From: Hahella sp. HN01
Lineage (GTDB): Bacteria; Pseudomonadota; Gammaproteobacteria; Pseudomonadales; Oleiphilaceae
Assembly: GCF_018986435.1 (NCBI RefSeq)
Contig: NZ_JAHMIN010000015.1
Coordinates: 33,557 to 97,556, forward strand
Reading direction: 5' to 3'
DNA: 64,000 bases
Shown here: in pieces, positions 26,573-35,388 of the stretch
Position numbering within the stretch: position 1 is the first letter of the stretch
Layout of the letters: each line of letters opens with the position of its first letter
Position numbers and translations under genes: made by a program
Notes under the pieces: model-generated
What the model saw: the letters and a program-made list of their open reading frames with translations, nothing else
Database searches by the model: none
What the model was told of the DNA's origin: nothing

Positions 26573-27250
26573 ATGGCTGATCCATTGATCGCTCCTTCGA
26601 TTCTGTCCGCAGACTTCGCCAGATTGGGCGAAGAAGTTGTCAACGTGCTGGAGTCGGGAGCAGACATCGTGCACTTCGATGTCATGGACAATCACTACGT
26701 TCCGAATCTCACTATCGGCCCGATGGTGTGTTCAGCCCTAAGGAAACACGGCGTGACGGCCCCCATCGACGTGCACTTGATGGTCAAGCCGGTTGACGCC
26801 ATGATCGCGTCATTCATTGAAGCCGGCGCCACTTATATCACCTTCCACCCGGAAGCTTCCGAGCACATTGATCGCTCCCTGCAATTGATTCGCGACGGCG
26901 GCTGCAAAGCCGGACTGGTGTTCAACCCCGCCACTCCTTTGCACTATCTGGATTACGTGATGGATAAAGTGGACATGGTGCTGTTAATGTCCGTCAACCC
27001 GGGCTTCGGCGGACAGGCTTTCATCCCCGCCACCCTGGACAAACTGCGCGCAGCCCGCGCCAAGATCGACGCCAGTGGATTACCGATTCGCCTGGAAATC
27101 GACGGAGGCGTAAAAGTGGACAACATTCGCGAGATCGCAGCAGCAGGGGCAGACACCTTCGTCGCCGGCTCCGCCATCTTCAATACCGACGACTACGCAG
27201 CGACTATCGCCAAAATGCGCGACCAGATCGCCTTGGCGCGGTCCGTTTAA
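26573..27250 (+). CDS. rpe: Ribulose-phosphate 3-epimerase
   Basis: Interconverts ribulose 5-phosphate and xylulose 5-phosphate in the pentose phosphate pathway. The 225-residue TIM barrel contains [47 protein letters not shown] and [11 protein letters not shown], which include the metal ligands and catalytic aspartates. GGAGACT precedes the ATG. It is followed after 29 bases by gph, the conserved pairing. Confidence 0.95.
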   Translation: MADPLIAPSILSADFARLGEEVVNVLESGADIVHFDVMDNHYVPNLTIGPMVCSALRKHGVTAPIDVHLMVKPVDAMIASFIEAGATYITFHPEASEHIDRSLQLIRDGGCKAGLVFNPATPLHYLDYVMDKVDMVLLMSVNPGFGGQAFIPATLDKLRAARAKIDASGLPIRLEIDGGVKVDNIREIAAAGADTFVAGSAIFNTDDYAATIAKMRDQIALARSV

Positions 27251-27279
27251 CCCTAAAACAGCAAGGACATTACCGAAGC

Positions 27280-27975
27280 ATGCCAGACCTTTTGATCCCC
27301 AGCTACGAGAACGGTCTGCCGCAACTGGCGTTGTTCGACCTGGACGGCACGTTGATCGATTCCGCGCCTGATTTGGCGGATGCAGTGGATTACATGCTGG
27401 AGCAATCTGGTTTCAGGGCGGCGGGAGAAGCGTTAGTACGGGAATGGGTCGGTAATGGCGCGCCGATGCTGATCAAACGCGCACTGGCGCACGCACTGGA
27501 GCTGAAAGATCCACAAAATGTCGCGGATTCACAGTTTCAGGCCGCAGCGACGATCTTCTATGATCGCTATGACGAATACTGCTGCGTGCGCACTCGCATT
27601 TATGCCGGCGCGGAAGAGTTGTTGCAGCATTGGCGCGATCAGGAGGTAACGATGGGGGTGGTCACCAATAAGCCCGCCCGCTTCACCCAGCCGATATTGC
27701 AGGCCCTCAACCTGGAGCAGTACTTCGCTATCAGTTTGTCCGGCGACTCCCTGCCCGTCAAAAAGCCAGACCCAACGCCACTCTTGCATGCATGCGAAGC
27801 CCTACAGGCTCAACCGCAGACCACGCTGATGATCGGCGACTCCATCAATGACGTCCAGGCCGCCCGCCGCGCGGGAATGAAAATCGCCTGCGTCACCTAT
27901 GGCTACAACCATGGCGAAGACATTCGCAACGCTAATCCAGACTGGGTCATGGATTCACTCATTGAGTTGAAGTAA
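27280..27975 (+). CDS. gph: Phosphoglycolate phosphatase Gph (HAD family)
   Basis: HAD-superfamily phosphatase that removes 2-phosphoglycolate. The 231 residues have motif I FDLDGTLIDSAPDL with nucleophile Asp, the TNKPA motif II, KKPDPTPL and IGDSINDVQAARRAGM. It forms an operon with rpe and is closed by a strong terminator. In Pseudomonas the next gene is trpE; here about 14 kb of other genes intervene. Confidence 0.92.
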   Translation: MPDLLIPSYENGLPQLALFDLDGTLIDSAPDLADAVDYMLEQSGFRAAGEALVREWVGNGAPMLIKRALAHALELKDPQNVADSQFQAAATIFYDRYDEYCCVRTRIYAGAEELLQHWRDQEVTMGVVTNKPARFTQPILQALNLEQYFAISLSGDSLPVKKPDPTPLLHACEALQAQPQTTLMIGDSINDVQAARRAGMKIACVTYGYNHGEDIRNANPDWVMDSLIELK

Positions 27976-28004
27976 CTCAGGCTAAGATTCACGATCAGAA
28001 AAGC

Positions 28005-28047
28005 AAAAGGCCGTCCCTGCTGCATTAGCAGAGGACGGCCTTTTTTA
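28005..28047 (+). terminator. Strong intrinsic terminator of rpe-gph
   Basis: AAAAGGCCGTCC (28005-28016) pairs perfectly with GGACGGCCTTTT (28033-28044) and runs into six Ts. The A-rich 5' side means it could also act on minus-strand transcripts. Confidence 0.92.
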
Positions 28048-28065
28048 TTTGCAGTTAGCCGAGAG

Positions 28066-28089
28066 AAACAGGCGCTAAAGCGCCTGTTT
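28066..28089. repeat. Perfect 10-bp hairpin after the gph terminator
   Basis: AAACAGGCGC-TAAA-GCGCCTGTTT lies 20 bases beyond the gph terminator. There is no T-tract on the plus strand; on the minus strand it ends in GTTTCTCTC, so it may be the terminator of the minus-strand gene ending at 28228. Confidence 0.5.
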
Positions 28090-28227
28090 CAAACGAGACG
28101 GATCAGGAGGACTGCCCTTCCCCCCTAACAGCATGTCTGTGCTTTTCAGGCCTTTCGTCTATATAGCAGTTAGAAATATTTCATCCATTTACCGCTAAAA
28201 AACCAGTCAAGAAGATGAATAAATGAT

Positions 28228-28755
28228 TCAGTACACAGACCAAGTCAACATAACTTCATCTTCTCCCCTAGGCGCTTCCACATAAGTCGCCAATGTACTT
28301 TTTAGCGTTTTCCATACCCCTAACTCTTGACCGACTTTCTCTTTGGATCCCGGTGAAATCCCGACATAACGAAAGTTATCATCCAAATAAGACTTAAGGT
28401 CTCTGTGCTTTTCCACATCGAACGTTACTCTAAGGAAGCGATACCTGTCATCTCGAAAGAAAAAAGCAATTTCCTTGGCAGGAACGCCATTGAGAGAAGA
28501 TATACGCGTCCAGCATACCCGATCACCCAAGTCTGAAGATTCCTTCTGACAAACAAGATAAAGGTGGTCAAATTGCTGAACTAATTGGTTCTCCGTCCAT
28601 CCTGGATCCGCACTAAGATTTATATTAACGGTTGAATCAAATAGTATTGAGTCAGCGACAAAATCCAGAAACCAATCTGGTTTTTCCTCAGTTACTTTAT
28701 TCCAAGCGAAATGCGCAACACCCGTCAAGATAAGGATTAATACCAAGTTTCTCAT
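28228..28755 (-). CDS. Hypothetical exported or membrane-anchored protein
   Basis: A 175-residue protein not recognised as any family. It has a hydrophobic N-terminus (residues 2-18, NLVLILILTGVAHFAWN) that is a signal peptide or anchor. A mixed soluble domain follows with two cysteines in VCQKESSDLGDRVCW (about 68-81), which could form a disulphide in the periplasm, and many aromatic and charged residues. AGAGAG stands before the ATG. It is markedly more AT-rich than the flanking core genes and lies in the accessory stretch between gph and trpE, suggesting acquisition by transfer. Confidence 0.6.
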   Translation of the reverse strand: MRNLVLILILTGVAHFAWNKVTEEKPDWFLDFVADSILFDSTVNINLSADPGWTENQLVQQFDHLYLVCQKESSDLGDRVCWTRISSLNGVPAKEIAFFFRDDRYRFLRVTFDVEKHRDLKSYLDDNFRYVGISPGSKEKVGQELGVWKTLKSTLATYVEAPRGEDEVMLTWSVY

Positions 28756-28900
28756 ACCATCTCTCTTCTAAACCATTTAAATCACATCGCAGCAATGGCG
28801 ATGGGAAGCTCTCATTCAATCGTCATCAGCTAAGTTTATTTTCACTAGTTACGGACACTTTAGAGTCTATCAAGAATCAATAATCCTCCCTAAAAAACAA

Positions 28901-29431
28901 TCACCCCTTTCTTAAAACTGCATATATCAGCACAACAAAAAAACTTAAAAACAATGTTAGAGTCACCCACAATCCGCCTAGAATCGCCAAAAATCCAAAA
29001 ACGGATGCATTTGCACAGTATTTTCTACAACTACCTGGATCAACACCTGAAAATTGGGTTGCCAGCATAAGTAAAATAGTCATGATAAGGGTTAGAAAAA
29101 TAAGTTTTCGCCCCTCTCTAGAACCAGCCAAGTTTATAATCTTTTCTTTTCGCGACAGGTTTCCCATAAAAATAAATAGCATCGTCATTGGCATCCATAC
29201 ATATAAAAACGAGAAAAATCCACTTACTGAACCATCAAAACTCTTATTAGATTCGAATGACTCAAGTATTGGCATCAGGCCATAAAAAAAAGAATTAATA
29301 ACTTTAAAAGCAGAATAGCTAGAAACGTCAACTCCACATTTCAACAGAAAGTAGCCAAAAACAAAGGGGGATAAAAACAGCCAACCAAACATCCTTGAAT
29401 AGAAGCTCCCTTCCCAATTATCACCATTCAT
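28901..29431 (-). CDS. Hypothetical multi-pass membrane protein
   Basis: About 176 residues from the ATG at 29431 (GTG at 29437 possible), with roughly four hydrophobic stretches: LFLSPFVFGYFLL, FFSFLYVWMPMTMLFIFM, LIFLTLIMTILLML and FLAILGGLWVTLTLFLSFFVVLIY. A Cys pair occurs in the loop DPGSCRKYCAN between the last two. No family is recognised. Very AT-rich codon use sets it apart from neighbours, like the gene downstream. The 192 bases beyond its start to 29629 hold no recognisable feature. Confidence 0.55.
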   Translation of the reverse strand: MNGDNWEGSFYSRMFGWLFLSPFVFGYFLLKCGVDVSSYSAFKVINSFFYGLMPILESFESNKSFDGSVSGFFSFLYVWMPMTMLFIFMGNLSRKEKIINLAGSREGRKLIFLTLIMTILLMLATQFSGVDPGSCRKYCANASVFGFLAILGGLWVTLTLFLSFFVVLIYAVLRKG

Positions 29432-29629
29432 ATACACATTCCAAATTAAATATTCATTCTACAAACTCAATAAATATGCCCCTCAAAACAACCCCCTCCG
29501 TTTTGTTTCCTTCATACACATATAACTATTGGGAGCTTTGGACAATCATCTTCATCGATATTTTCGAGACGATCTAAACTTAGGCTCAATTCTCTAATAG
29601 CAATAGGCTCATACAAAGTTTATGGGGGC

Positions 29630-30360
29630 TCACCTCTCCCCCAAACTCTCCTGCTTATACCGCAACAGCGGAGACAGGAAGTATTCGATTAATCGTCTTT
29701 GACCGGTTTTAATTTCACTGGTGACGGACATGCCGGGGCTTAGGCGAACGTATTGGTTTTCCACCGTCAGTCCATCCTGTTTGAGTTTGAGTCTGGCTTT
29801 GTAAACCAAGCCGAGGTTTTCGTCCTGAATGGCGTCGTCGGACAGGTCGACGAGTTCCGCGTCGATAATTCCATACTTGGTGAAATTGAAGGTATCTACT
29901 TTTACTTCTGCGGATTGCCCTTCCTGAACGAAGCCAATGTCTTTGTTAAGCACTAACGCCTCGACTTCCATTTCGCTGTGTTCAGGTACGACTAGCATTA
30001 ATTCCTGAGCCGGAGTCACAACGCCGCCAACCGTATGCACCGCTAATTGCTGGACGGTTCCATCAATGGGTGCGGTCAGGCGGGTTTGACGACTACGCTG
30101 TTCCGCCTTGATGCGTTCTTCCTGCAGCAAGGCGGCGCGGGTATCCGCTTCCCGGCTTTGCTTGGTGATCTCGGCCACGGTCATGTCATGCTCCGCATTC
30201 AGCCGGGCCGCCTCGCGCTCCAGGGCGTTCAAACGGGCAATAAACTCGGCCGCTTCCTGTTGCAGCAAGTTGCAATGTTGCTGCTGCAGAATGGCTGGCA
30301 GCGTTTCATCTTCAAGCATGACAGGCACGTCTTTCCGCTCCTGCTGCAGCCATGGCTTTA
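29630..30360 (-). pseudogene. 3' remnant of a type I secretion adaptor (HlyD family)
   Basis: C-terminal half of a membrane-fusion protein of RTX-type secretion systems. The open frame (reading from about KPWLQQERKDVPVML) contains the coiled-coil stretch rich in Glu/Ala/Arg, then the lipoyl/barrel part RLTAPIDGTVQQLAVHTVGGVVTPAQELMLVVPE and the ending SPGMSVTSEIKTGQRRLIEYFLSPLLRYKQESL, which is typical of HlyD. The cytoplasmic N-terminus, membrane anchor and first lipoyl half are missing. It is joined out of frame to the start of an hlyB-like gene, so it is a deletion product and unlikely to work. A GTG at 30328 could start a truncated product. Confidence 0.78.
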
Positions 30361-30512
30361 TAGCGTTGCGCCTGTTCAGTAAAGGCGTTTTCGTGAGTAC
30401 CGAAGTGGTGTTGAATCTGGGCGGGATCGGCGGCGACCTGGTGAAACCGGGCCAACATCACCAACGCAGCGAGGCCGGTATCCAACCTCCCTGTGGAATT
30501 TGTTTCAGACAT
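30361..30512 (-). pseudogene. 5' remnant of a type I secretion ATPase (HlyB family)
   Basis: The first 50 or so codons of an HlyB-type exporter: MSETNSTGRLDTGLAALVML..., then FHQVAADPAQIQHHFG and THENAFTEQ. This matches the degenerate C39-peptidase-like domain that opens RTX toxin exporters. Soon after this the frame runs into HlyD sequence in the wrong frame and stops at 30312. The transmembrane and ATPase domains are absent, so one deletion seems to have removed the rest of hlyB and the beginning of hlyD. Confidence 0.7.
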
Positions 30513-30724
30513 CCTGACTACCATGACAACTAACGATGGGTGAGCGGGGCGGAGTATATTTTGATCACCCGCCTCTATCAACCATAAAAATGACAAACTG
30601 CAACGGCGTTCCCGCCGCCAGTTCCATTGCTATGAAGAGACGCAATTATGCCAAAGCAAAACGACAGGAGTTGACGATTGTGTGACAGGATTAAAGCAAT
30701 GAAGCCTGCAGGAAACAGGCGCGG

Positions 30725-31909
30725 CTAGTGCACCGCGCCATGGTTTTCCTCTTCTTCTCCGCCTAGGTCAAGGTCCCAGGGCAGCTTCACCCAATAGCTG
30801 TCAGGATTGACCGTCTGACGTCGCAGCAGATTGAAAAACTTTGTCATATGCTCATCACTGGCGTCGGATTGCCAGTACATTCGCCCGACGACGTATCCCA
30901 GGCCCATTTGCCGCCAGCTATGATACATGCTCTGCACGGCGCGCGAGGCGTGAAGGATGCGCTCCCAGGCCTCCTCTTCGGACATCATGCCTACCAAATA
31001 CCCCCAGCGGCACAGGGATATGTAGCGCGCGATATCCCAGGAGGCGATGCCAGCTTCGCCCAATGCGTTGGAAAAACGGCGGATAATTTTCATATTAGCG
31101 CGAAGCGCTTCATCTTCATTCGCTTCCCAAGCGGCTTTGTATTGCTCCGCCGTCAGCGGCATGACCTGCTCGCGCAGCTTATCGAAGCCCGCCCGATGGC
31201 CGCCTTCCAGTAAAAAGTCCAATGTCTCCAACAGGCTGTCTCTGTCCGTCACCGACCACCATTCCTGCAGCCCCTCCTTCCAGGCCTGCACGCTTTCCGG
31301 CGTCGCTACTTCGCTGCCAAGCAAGTCATGCCTGGCCCGATTGAACTCCGTCAGAATGGCGGAAACCGCCAATCCCCAGAGTTGAACGTCAGACAAGGGA
31401 TTTTCAGAGGGTGTTCTGCGCGGGGACTCATTGCCGCCATCCGGGGCTGCGTTGGTGAAAACGCGCCAGTCTCCATCAGGGTGATGCGACCAAAGCGCCT
31501 CTATCGGCCCGAGAAATCGACCGAGGCCTTGTGGCGTGAGTCCGTCCATCGTCCAGGCCCAATGCCGCATATCCGTCGCCAGCCATTCTTCTTCACCTGC
31601 GTCGCGACGAAAGCGAAGATGCTCCGCCACGGTTTCCAGATCGCAATGCGTCCATAAAATGCAGCCCATGGTCGCGTCACTGCTCAAGCATTCCTGAAAT
31701 AAAGCGCCATCCATCCGTAAAGGCAGCAGATAGTGCTGCCCTTTTTCCAGGTTGTATTGCCAGCGGATTGTATGCAGACCTAGCGACATCTGCGCCACTC
31801 GCTGATAGGGAATATTTTCGGCCGGACACACCAGCCAATAGGCCTGCAGTAGCGGATCATCCACAACTCGCTCAATAACCGTTTCGCTGATTTGGTTGTG
31901 GTTTATCAT
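30725..31909 (-). CDS. DUF4123-like / DUF1266 fusion protein
   Basis: A 394-residue soluble protein. The N-terminal half (about 10-150) resembles DUF4123, the adaptor domain found beside type VI secretion VgrG proteins: AYWLVCPAENIPYQ, LLPLRMDGALFQECL, and WTMDGLTPQGLGRFLGPIEALW. The C-terminal part (about 170-370) matches DUF1266: LWGLAVSAILTEFNR, LLETLDFLLEGGHRAGFDKL, WDIARYISLCRWGYLVGMMSEEEAW and SWRQMGLGYVVGRMYW. An acidic tail (GGEEEEN) closes it. The ATG overlaps the upstream stop codon (ATGA), with AAGGGA eight bases before, so it is coupled to the giant zinc-ribbon gene. No vgrG or effector is nearby. Function unknown. Confidence 0.75.
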   Translation of the reverse strand: MINHNQISETVIERVVDDPLLQAYWLVCPAENIPYQRVAQMSLGLHTIRWQYNLEKGQHYLLPLRMDGALFQECLSSDATMGCILWTHCDLETVAEHLRFRRDAGEEEWLATDMRHWAWTMDGLTPQGLGRFLGPIEALWSHHPDGDWRVFTNAAPDGGNESPRRTPSENPLSDVQLWGLAVSAILTEFNRARHDLLGSEVATPESVQAWKEGLQEWWSVTDRDSLLETLDFLLEGGHRAGFDKLREQVMPLTAEQYKAAWEANEDEALRANMKIIRRFSNALGEAGIASWDIARYISLCRWGYLVGMMSEEEAWERILHASRAVQSMYHSWRQMGLGYVVGRMYWQSDASDEHMTKFFNLLRRQTVNPDSYWVKLPWDLDLGGEEEENHGAVH

Positions 31910-34900
31910 TGCAGCGTTCCCTTGTACTGTTGCGACATCGCCCGCCAAGTATCGTCGGACAGGGCCTCAAACATCTGGTTCAGGTTAAACTCATACACTT
32001 GCCCACGCTCTCGGGCCTGATGGAACTCCGCCAATTGCAACATGTAGGGATAACGAAAAGGACTGCCCTCCGCCAATTGCTGAAACAAGGTTAACGCCTG
32101 ATAAAAAATCGTCATGCCCTCGTCTTCCGGCAAATCACCGGCATGGGCCACCAACCGAGTTAATTGAGCGAACAGCGTATTCGCTACGCCAGGAGAATGG
32201 GTTACCGTCTGCTTCAACTCGTCAACCTGCCCGTGCATGCTGCCGAGCAACACAGGCAAGGCTTCATCCTCCGGCGCGAACAAGCGTTCTACGACTTCCG
32301 TCAGCCAGGTTTCAGACGCATCGCAACAAGCGGCGAGTTCAATTAAAGAAGCAGGAGCGTCTTCCTGTGTTTCTTCCTCGCAGGCCGTCTCTTCATTCGA
32401 ATCTTCAACGGGCCCTTCAACCGGCGTTGCTTTCACCGCCTGCGGCTGAGACGCCATCCATGCCTCTCCCCACTCCGCCCAAAAGTCTTTGAGCACATAC
32501 AACAGACTTGAGTTAACCGCTGGATGCTCCATTAAGGCCTGAGTCATGTTGCCGCAAGTCTGCGGATCTTGCTCCGCAAGCCTGCGCAGCGAGCGGGCCA
32601 GCATATTCTCCATGTAGTAATGCATGTCTGAAGTGATATCCGGCAACGTCGACAACCGCCAGATGAGTTCTTCCGAGACATAACTTTCATCAAAGGCTTT
32701 TTGCGTGGCGCGACTGAGGTAATTGCGCCAATGTAAGTTGTCTTCATCCAGATCTTTGAAGCGCAGCAGATTCAGCGCGGCGCACATAAAGTAGATAGCA
32801 GCGTTGGGACGCTCCGCCAGCAATGTCGCCAGATAGTTGTCCTCGTCTTCTCGCACTACTTTCTCCACAAACCAGGCGGCGGAGATAGACGGTTGCGGCG
32901 CATAAAACAGATTGATCAGGCTTTGCAGGAAGTGGCCTTCATCATGAAACATATCCGCGATCCACTGCGCGCTGAGCCTGCAAGGGCGTTCTTCGCCATC
33001 AGGGGAAATTCGGTAGCGGTGCAAGGACAACGAAAGGTTACGCGCCCATCTCGCTGCGCGACGTGTCAAGGTTGAGGACTCATAGGTCAGCGCCATCGTC
33101 AGCAACGTGCGCAGGACGTGATAAGATCCCACTCCACGCCGATAAGCCTGATATTCAGCAAACTTGGCTAGCGCGCGATCCGTCTCTTCATTTTCCTGGG
33201 TTAAGGCAAATTCAAAGATTTTTTCCACCATTCTGGCGGAATACTCCCCACAATCTTCGCCGTCCATAATTGCTTCCAGATTGTTGGCGTCGACGCTCAA
33301 TTTCTCCAATGCTGTGACCAGTGGCGAGATAACGCCGTTTGGCGCCTGAAACATAAATCTGGCGATCTTTCTGCGATCATAATCTCCATGACCAGCTCGG
33401 CCCACCAGTTGCCTGGCGAGTTGCTCAAGCAGCATATGTTTGGAGGGCGTAATGTGCATCCAGATACTATCCTGGACGCCATCGAACTTAGAACGATCCA
33501 ACTGTTCCAGCGCCCAATTCCACACAAGCATGTCTCCAGCCCTGGCGATGAGCTCGCAGAACATGGTGGCGAACAGGTCCGCAGAACCAAAGAAGTGACG
33601 CGCAAACTCAGGCCCCATCTCCAACTCCGTCATAGAGCCGTCTTCGGGCGAGCGATAGGTCATGCGCGTTCCCGCTGAATCGCGCAACAACTGGAAGCAG
33701 GCGTTTGCATACAGAGGGGCTTTGGCGTTAAAGCTCTGCTGTAATATAAAGCGCAAACACAGAAAGCCTTCATGACCGTCCAGATTAATCTGACCACACA
33801 GAATCTGTCCCAGGGCTTTGCTGTATTGGTCCAACGTTCCGGCGCCAATCGCTTCCAGTGTAAATATCCGCCAGGCTTCAATCATATTCAGCGGCATAGG
33901 CGTGCGGGATGCGGCGTAAGCGATGGCCTCCAGATACTGCGGCTGTATCGGATACTCTCCCATCGCCTCCAAGGCGCAGCGCTGAGCGCCTGCGTCGCCA
34001 ATAGCCAGCATCGTGTACAACCCATCCAATAGCTGGCTACGCTGACAAATCGCAGCTATACGCGAGTCATCCCGCTTTTCCTGTGGTAGCGCCAAGAGTA
34101 TCTGAATGGCGTATCGACGCGAGTGTTCCCCTACGGTGTCGTCTTCCAGCAGCCCCCAAAGGGACAGTGTTAGCGCCGCCGGCAAAGCCGGAAGTCTTTC
34201 CTCAATCAAACGCCACAACAGAAACTCACAGTGAGCGCCGCGACGGGACACATAAGAAGCCAGCGAGGCTGAGCCTTGGCGCGCCAATACGACAATTGCT
34301 TTGCATACAAGGGAGGACAGCGGCGAATTGAGGCATTCGGCAAGCACTGCTGCATCCTCCAGCAACAAAGCGGCCGAACAACGAAGATCCGCCTCCGCAG
34401 ACGTCAAGGCCTCGTTGACCTGGGAAATAACCTCTTCCTGCTCAGCTTGCGGCAGATTCAACTCGCAGAGTCTGGAAAAGTGCAAAAGTGCGCAGGCCAG
34501 CCAGGGGTTTCCAGTGCCTGGCTGCGTCTTCCATAATCTGAACATAGCCTGCAGACATTCCTGCGCGCGCTCAGGCTGCTTTAGCGGCCCAGACTCGGCC
34601 AGATGTCCCTGCGCCCGCCAGTGACCGAGGACACTAAACGCCTCCGCGGCAATGACGCCGCCGACCTGCATAGCCGCCAATACGGCCTCAAACCAATGGC
34701 TTTCCAACTCTTCATTGATTTCAATTGTCGGGCAGCGCACCCACGCGATGAAAGCGAGGATTCGGGTAGAGGACAAGGGACTTGCAGCCGCGATCTCGGA
34801 AAGTCGTTCAATCTGATTTTCGAATGGACCTTGCGGCCCCGATTTCATCAGGGCGGTCTGTTGGTCATTCCATGGCAAATGGCCGATCAGCTCATTTTCC

Positions 34901-35280
34901 AGATTAAAAACATGCTCTTTGAACGTCAGATAACGCTGACATAGACGCAGCTCGTCGATGCGATTCAGAGCCAGAGTGAGATGCTGATTGTACAGGCTGT
35001 TGTAATGGTCGATACGATCCTGCGGCAGGCTCAGCAAACGCTCCCTTAACTGCAGTTGATCCACCCCGGCCTGCTTCAGCATACGAGCGACGCCGTAGTG
35101 TTCCGCGTCGGTCATTTCAAAGCCGCATTGCCGACAGAACTTGCCCGGCGCGGTCAGTTTCGCGCACCAGCCACAGCGCACATCGGAGCGCACAACGCCG
35201 CCGCATTCCACGCAACTGTCGCCGGCGCGCCAGTCATTGGGTTGCTTCGCATGACATTGCTCGCAATACATTACATCCAT
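31906..35280 (-). CDS. Giant double-zinc-ribbon, helical-repeat protein of unknown function
   Basis: A 1124-residue soluble protein. Residues 6-52 hold eight cysteines as four CxxC pairs (C6/C9, C23/C26, C36/C39, C49/C52), two zinc ribbons. They are followed by a helical tail (EHYGVARMLKQAGVDQLQLRERL). The rest is almost wholly alpha-helical with HEAT/ARM-like runs (LRCSAALLLEDAAVLAECLNSPLSSLVCKAIVVLARQGSASLASYVSRRG). An acidic linker (about 950-978) separates a last helical domain. The same ribbon-plus-tail module occurs in the small protein encoded upstream. AGGTG lies six bases before the ATG at 35280; the GTG at 35289 is an alternative. The role is not recognised; a scaffold binding nucleic acid or protein is only a guess. 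Confidence 0.75.
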   Translation of the reverse strand: MDVMYCEQCHAKQPNDWRAGDSCVECGGVVRSDVRCGWCAKLTAPGKFCRQCGFEMTDAEHYGVARMLKQAGVDQLQLRERLLSLPQDRIDHYNSLYNQHLTLALNRIDELRLCQRYLTFKEHVFNLENELIGHLPWNDQQTALMKSGPQGPFENQIERLSEIAAASPLSSTRILAFIAWVRCPTIEINEELESHWFEAVLAAMQVGGVIAAEAFSVLGHWRAQGHLAESGPLKQPERAQECLQAMFRLWKTQPGTGNPWLACALLHFSRLCELNLPQAEQEEVISQVNEALTSAEADLRCSAALLLEDAAVLAECLNSPLSSLVCKAIVVLARQGSASLASYVSRRGAHCEFLLWRLIEERLPALPAALTLSLWGLLEDDTVGEHSRRYAIQILLALPQEKRDDSRIAAICQRSQLLDGLYTMLAIGDAGAQRCALEAMGEYPIQPQYLEAIAYAASRTPMPLNMIEAWRIFTLEAIGAGTLDQYSKALGQILCGQINLDGHEGFLCLRFILQQSFNAKAPLYANACFQLLRDSAGTRMTYRSPEDGSMTELEMGPEFARHFFGSADLFATMFCELIARAGDMLVWNWALEQLDRSKFDGVQDSIWMHITPSKHMLLEQLARQLVGRAGHGDYDRRKIARFMFQAPNGVISPLVTALEKLSVDANNLEAIMDGEDCGEYSARMVEKIFEFALTQENEETDRALAKFAEYQAYRRGVGSYHVLRTLLTMALTYESSTLTRRAARWARNLSLSLHRYRISPDGEERPCRLSAQWIADMFHDEGHFLQSLINLFYAPQPSISAAWFVEKVVREDEDNYLATLLAERPNAAIYFMCAALNLLRFKDLDEDNLHWRNYLSRATQKAFDESYVSEELIWRLSTLPDITSDMHYYMENMLARSLRRLAEQDPQTCGNMTQALMEHPAVNSSLLYVLKDFWAEWGEAWMASQPQAVKATPVEGPVEDSNEETACEEETQEDAPASLIELAACCDASETWLTEVVERLFAPEDEALPVLLGSMHGQVDELKQTVTHSPGVANTLFAQLTRLVAHAGDLPEDEGMTIFYQALTLFQQLAEGSPFRYPYMLQLAEFHQARERGQVYEFNLNQMFEALSDDTWRAMSQQYKGTLQ

Positions 35281-35344
35281 TGGAAACACCTGTACTGAAT
35301 CATGACGCAGCCCGCTTCACGTCAATCGAAGATGCAAATAAACA

Positions 35345-35366
35345 CGCAGCGCGCATTGACGCTGCG
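35345..35366 (-). terminator. Weak hairpin between the two zinc-ribbon genes
   Basis: On the minus strand CGCAGCG (35360-35366) pairs with CGCTGCG (35345-35351) and is followed by TGTTTATTTG. It may cause partial termination after the small zinc-ribbon gene and so lower expression of the giant gene. Confidence 0.4.
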
Positions 35367-35388
35367 TTGCAAGCGGGATGACTAGCGT

